Position numbers and translations under genes: made by a program. Of a stretch of DNA of 64,000 bases, positions 60,493 to 64,000 are shown piece by piece (positions within the stretch are counted from its first letter, which is position 1; the number at the start of each line of letters is the position of its first letter). This stretch comes from Alnus glutinosa. Lineage: Eukaryota; Streptophyta; Magnoliopsida; Fagales; Betulaceae. The DNA lies in assembly GCF_958979055.1 (NCBI RefSeq), contig NC_084893.1, positions 26,119,487 through 26,183,486 of the forward strand, in the 5' to 3' direction. The notes beneath the pieces were generated by a model, which was not told where the DNA came from, did not search any database, and saw only the letters and a list, made by a program, of their open reading frames with translations.

Positions 60493-61364
60493 TCTATCAG
60501 ATTGGAGAGGATTCCATGTCTCAGCTCTGAAGATCTTTACTGGATATATATATATATATTTTTTTATAAATAATTGCAATTTATAAAAAATAAGTGCGGA
60601 GGGGCGCAACCCTCATACACGGGAAGATAAATAGACTAAGAAAATTCCAATTTTTCATTGGCCCAACAGCAAACTCATTACCAACTAGACATGAAGAAAG
60701 GAGGGTGACTAACAGTGGTCTTAATCTTTCGGGAGAATGGATTGGGTTATTGTTGAGTGATGCAAGTTCTCTCATCTTAAATCATTTTCATGGACTGAAT
60801 GAATTGCTAGAAGACCTGGTAATTAACAGTGTTGGCTGCTTTGCTGGTCTAAAATCACTTACTATTGCAAGCTCTAACAGCAGTTTACGGCCAGGAGGAG
60901 GATGTACAGCCCACTTTGACCTACTACCAAATTTAGAGGAACTTTATCTCCAAGACCTGACTTACCTAGAAAGCATTTCAGAACTAGTTGGCCATCTTGG
61001 GCTGAGATTTCTTAGACTAAAATTAATTGAAGTGACTCGATGTTCCCAAATGAAACATCTTCTCTCCTGTGGTTACCACATTCACACTTTGCCAAACCTA
61101 CAAGTAATCAAGGTAAGCTTTTGTGACAAGTTAGATGAGCTCTTTAGTTATCATTCCATCCAATTTATCGCTCCAGATCCTGTTGTTCCAAGCCTGCGGA
61201 TATTGGAATTGAAGTACCTTCCCAAATTAAAGACTCTTTACAGGCACGAGACGGCACCACATCTAGAGCAGTTTACTGTCATCAAGTGCAATCGTCTTAC
61301 AACAAGGCTGTTTGGTACTAACGAAACTGCAGATACCATAGACGAAATCAGAGAAGAATCATAA
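60493..61364 (+). pseudogene. NLR3: LRR-only fragment copied from NLR1
   Basis: Homology to NLR1 begins abruptly at 'tctatcagattggagagg' (NLR1 50942), inside an LRR, so the coiled coil, NB-ARC and first LRRs are missing. After a short LINE-tail insertion the frame runs through LPTRHEERRV, GLNLSGEWIG and LPNLEELYLQDLTYLESISE to the same IREES stop as NLR1. It lacks the Cassandra element. It shares with NLR1, but not with NLR2, the altered 3' end (TAA before the WW tail), so it descends from NLR1 or its direct ancestor. It has no promoter of its own that I can see. Confidence 0.9.
60546..60624 (-). mobile_element. LINE 3' tail inserted in NLR3
   Basis: About 80 bp present here and absent from NLR1 at 50999. 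It reads 'tttttttataaataattgca', 'gtgcggaggggcgcaaccct' and 'catacacgggaag', the reversed 3' end of an L1-type LINE. The piece includes only the tail. A short 'gata' occurs at both borders. Confidence 0.7.
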
Positions 61365-61907
61365 TGGTGGAGGCATTGGGGTGGCATGCAAACAGAGCTA
61401 AATCAAGTCTGGAGCCTTCTATTTTCATCCTTCTGAGGCCAAGAGAAGTGCATCTCAGAGCCTCTGGAAGACGATTCATACAACTCATTTATCTTGTTGT
61501 GCAAGTTAAATATCTGCTCAAGTCTTTTATCAAAAGCTTGAAAAGACAGGAAAGCAAATTGTGTATAATTTTCTCTATATTTTCATTTTCCTCAGCTTTT
61601 CTGGTATATATCTTGGTGCAAATGTTTTGGATTAGAACCATCCTATTCATCTTCCTGTCCTTGTAATTTGGAAGCCTCAGTTAATCTGAACAAATAAAAA
61701 CATGGAAACCTCATCTGTGGCAGAATTCAACTGTGCAATCTTCTCAGTTAATATATTTGGGGGTCCTCTGTAGTAAAAAAAAAATCCCACAACCAAAGCA
61801 AAATCTGTGCATTGTAAATGTCATGAGTGACAGAACTAAAACTTAAAAGACAATGAAACTACAAGTTAACATAGCCAATTAATGGCTATTCAATTAGGAA
61901 AAAAAAA

Positions 61908-62404
61908 AGCCCGTTTTCGATATATTTGTTCAATCATGTTTGGGGAAATACCTTTATAAGCGTCTTAGCCAAATGGATAAGAAGTCTAGAAGACTTGGCT
62001 GAGGTTTCGGGACCCAGATATGGCCCCAAACCAAACTCAATAAATGTGCTCCTGTCCTGCTCGTGCAATACATAACCCTTCATTTTCTTTAGGGTTTCTC
62101 ACTTTTTCCTCTGCTCCATCTCTTCCACCGACACACTCGGCCTGCTGATCGGCTCCAACACAGTCCCCCCCTGATATCAAGAGGTACTCGATCGGCACCT
62201 TGATACTTATTTTTTTTTTATTTTCTCGTGAGCTTTTGTTCATAGCTTTCTAGTTTTCCTTGATTTCGATTTTGTTCGAATTTTGTTCGGATCAGATGTT
62301 GTATTTCGTTGCTTACTGCTTAGAGAGGATTAATGAATATTTTGGATCTTGTGTTTGATGTTATAGTTTTTAGTTTGATGAAAGCTAAGATCATGTATAA
62401 GCAA
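61908..62404 (+). promoter_or_regulatory. Gene-leader-like module, copy B
   Basis: Copy of 53780-54230 with 'gacccagatatggccccaaa', 'ttcattttctttagggtttctc' and 'gatatcaagaggtactcgat'. It is longer around 62030-62065. The downstream intron-like part is interrupted by the MULE at 62405. No coding exon follows. Confidence 0.45.
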
Positions 62405-63210
62405 GGGAATAACTTCAATCCGGTCATGGCACAAACTAGGCATTTTGCCTTCCAATAAGAAGTTGACACGTAAGCCTGGAACAAAAAAAATCAAATAGAA
62501 TCAAAACACCTGCTGGATTTCTTCAACGTATGCTAAAATGAGATTCGGCCAGAAAAATGAGCACACCAGCCGGACCTCTCTCTGTCGCAGATGGTCTGGG
62601 TTGGGTTGGGGTGAGAGAAAAAGAGATCTGGCCAGAAACCCACGCACACCTGTCGGATCTCTCTTTGTCGCAGGTGGTCGGGGTTGGGTCGGGTGAGAGA
62701 AAGGGAGATCCGGCCTCTCTGTCGCAAGTGGTCAGGGTGAGAGAAAAATAGATACGGTCGAAAACCCACGTACGTGTCGCCGGATCTCTCTCTGTCGTAG
62801 GTGGTTGGGGTGAGAGAAAGAGAGATCCGGCCGGAAACCCACGCACATCAGCCGGATATCTCTTTGTCGTAGGTGGTCGGGTTTGGGTCGAGGTGAGAGA
62901 AAGAGAGATCTGGCTGGAAACCCACGCACGCCGGCCAGATCTCTCTGTCACAGGAGGTCGGGGTTGGGTCGAGGTCGAGAGCGCCGGATCTTTCTTTCCC
63001 TCGCCGGATCTCTCTCTGTTGTTAGTGGTCCGGCCTGGGCAGTGCAATGGTTGTGCGGACGGGTTTTTCTTACTTGACGGTGCAGGTCGTGGGGTTCTTC
63101 AGCAATATTTCAATCTTTTTGGTTTTAGCTGACGTATGGACTGATTATTGGTGGGCATAAACCCATTATTTTCTGCTATGACCGTATAGAAGAAGCACCC
63201 GTATAAGCAA
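62395..63210. mobile_element. MULE-type element with 10-bp target duplication and minisatellite
   Basis: Element 62405-63200 (796 bp), flanked by the direct repeat GTATAAGCAA at 62395-62404 and 63201-63210. The ends are imperfect inverted repeats: GGG, five bases, CTTC, four bases, CGGTCAT, one base, GC on both sides. The paralogous site near 54220 is empty. A 10-bp duplication with such ends fits the Mutator-like superfamily. The interior (62560-63020) is a GC-rich minisatellite of roughly six diverged units built on 'gagagaaagagagatccggc' and 'gaaacccacgcaca', with 'tctctctgtcg' and 'aggtggtcgggg'. No transposase is encoded. Confidence 0.85.
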
Positions 63211-63334
63211 AGCCAATTTTTTTTAAATAAAATATTTATTTTATTCAATTGTCATTAATATTTTAAAAAAATTAAAAAAATTAAAAAAATTAAAAAAATT
63301 AAAAAAATTATGTTTTTGGTGTGATTCTTTAAAT

Positions 63335-63445
63335 ATCTCTTTTACAAATTTACCATTGAATCTGTGAACTCACATGTAATCCCATAGATTTAATGGTTGA
63401 TTTGCACATCTCTTATACGGAGATAGACAATAAAGAGAATGAAAC
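63335..63445. repeat. F4 foldback copy in segment B
   Basis: 'aaatttaccattgaatct' pairs with 'agatttaatggttgattt', followed by 'cacatctcttatacggagat'. It is the partner of the copy near 54370 and therefore predates the segmental duplication. Confidence 0.6.
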
Positions 63446-63880
63446 CAAATACTTCTAAAAATAAATTGCTTTTAAAAAGTGATATGGCAAAAATATTGAC
63501 ATGGATTAACGAGCGTTATTATCATACGAGAAAGCATAGGGAAGAAGTTGATTGAAACTCGTGAAAAAACTTATTAAGGATTTAAATTTAAAATTTAGGA
63601 ACAAGTGACTAAATTGAAATGAGATAATTTTACTATCAAAAGAACTATAATTTTAGTTTTAATCTATATAAATTAAAACATTTAAAATATTCTTAGATGT
63701 GTAGTTTAAAATGGAAAAAAGTGTAAAGAGGAAAAAGTAGCAAGAAAAAAAACCTAGATTCTGATTATCAAAACATTAATAGTATGATTAATAGTAAGAA
63801 TCTTTGATATTGTTAGTGTGATACATATTATATTACGTTTTTAAGTTAGAACTCGGATTATATATGTGTTAAAAAAAAAT

Positions 63881-64000
63881 TTGGAAAAGTACACATATCC
63901 CCCTCAAACTACCACTCAATTATCAATGTACCACATAAACTACCAATTGTGTCAATTTCCCCTCTCAAACTACTAAAAAATGTCAATGTCCCCCCTAATA
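63881..64000 (+). repeat. F2 foldback MITE, cut by the window end
   Basis: 'ggaaaagtacacatatcccc' then 'caaactaccaattgtgtcaa' and 'caaactactaaaaaatgtca' match the left arm of the F2 element in ILR3 intron 4. The right arm lies outside the window. Between 63626 and 63880 only AT-rich unique sequence is seen. Confidence 0.65.

Larger units (their letters stand above)
60493..63625. repeat. Segmental duplication, copy B
   Basis: Partner of 50942-54666. Copy B carries the LINE tail and the MULE but not the Cassandra element or the 1 kb insertion. After 63625 and 54666 the two sequences diverge. Confidence 0.9.

Noticed and set aside
61950-62040. tRNA-like text ('gtcttagccaaatggataag')
   Set aside because: It resembles a tRNA D-arm, but no acceptor, anticodon or T arms can be paired around it; the block is part of the duplicated leader module.
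62523-63047. Minus-strand frame of 174 codons
   Set aside because: It is produced by the GC-rich minisatellite inside the MULE; three other frames across the same stretch are also open, and the peptide is a repeated Pro/Arg/Ser string.

Overview
The window is nuclear DNA of a dicotyledonous plant. It is AT-rich, its genes have many short introns with GT-AG borders, and it carries plant-specific families: a class I formin, a kinesin-14 of the ATK type, an ILR3-type bHLH, the GAUT12 glycosyltransferase, CC-NB-LRR resistance genes and a Cassandra element with a 5S-rRNA-like LTR. Mobile-element fragments are dense. A woody rosid fits the style, but the species cannot be named from the sequence.

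Layout. 1-1.8 kb: foldback repeats and an orphan coding exon. 2.0-8.9 kb (minus): class I formin. 11.8-12.1 kb: 3' end of an old Copia element. 12.5-14.1 kb (plus): two-exon HSP20-like gene. 14.2-21.6 kb: repeats, no convincing gene. 21.6-28.3 kb (plus): 17-exon ATK1/ATK5-type kinesin. 28.8-29.8 kb (minus): PsbQ-like thylakoid lumen protein. 30.8-31.4 kb: truncated LINE with target duplication. 32.5-36.3 kb (plus): ILR3 bHLH. 37.0-38.1 kb (plus): intronless chloroplast DUF1995 protein. 38.7-41.9 kb (minus): GAUT12/IRX8. 42-48.8 kb: repeats, including a 634 bp near-complete palindrome. 48.9-64 kb: a decaying CC-NB-LRR cluster.

The left 42 kb is housekeeping sequence: cytoskeleton and actin (formin), spindle (kinesin), photosynthesis (PsbQ-like, DUF1995), iron and stress regulation (ILR3) and secondary-wall xylan (GAUT12). 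These genes share no pathway. All look intact, and most introns carry MITE, SINE or LINE debris.

The right end is the most informative part. It holds two NB-LRR genes, each interrupted in frame by a nonsense codon (NLR1 also holds a Cassandra element), and a third LRR-only fragment that is a segmental copy of the 3' part of NLR1. Comparing the two duplicated segments, and the two halves of a split repeat, gives natural empty sites. These define a 1.9 kb Helitron, a 0.8 kb MULE-type element carrying a GC-rich minisatellite, the Cassandra insertion, and a 1 kb insertion that carries a spliceable orphan exon and twin hairpins. I did not find an unknown multi-gene system. The unusual material is this layered insertion record, an in-frame 81-nt exitron-like intron in the formin, and two orphan exons with good splice sites.
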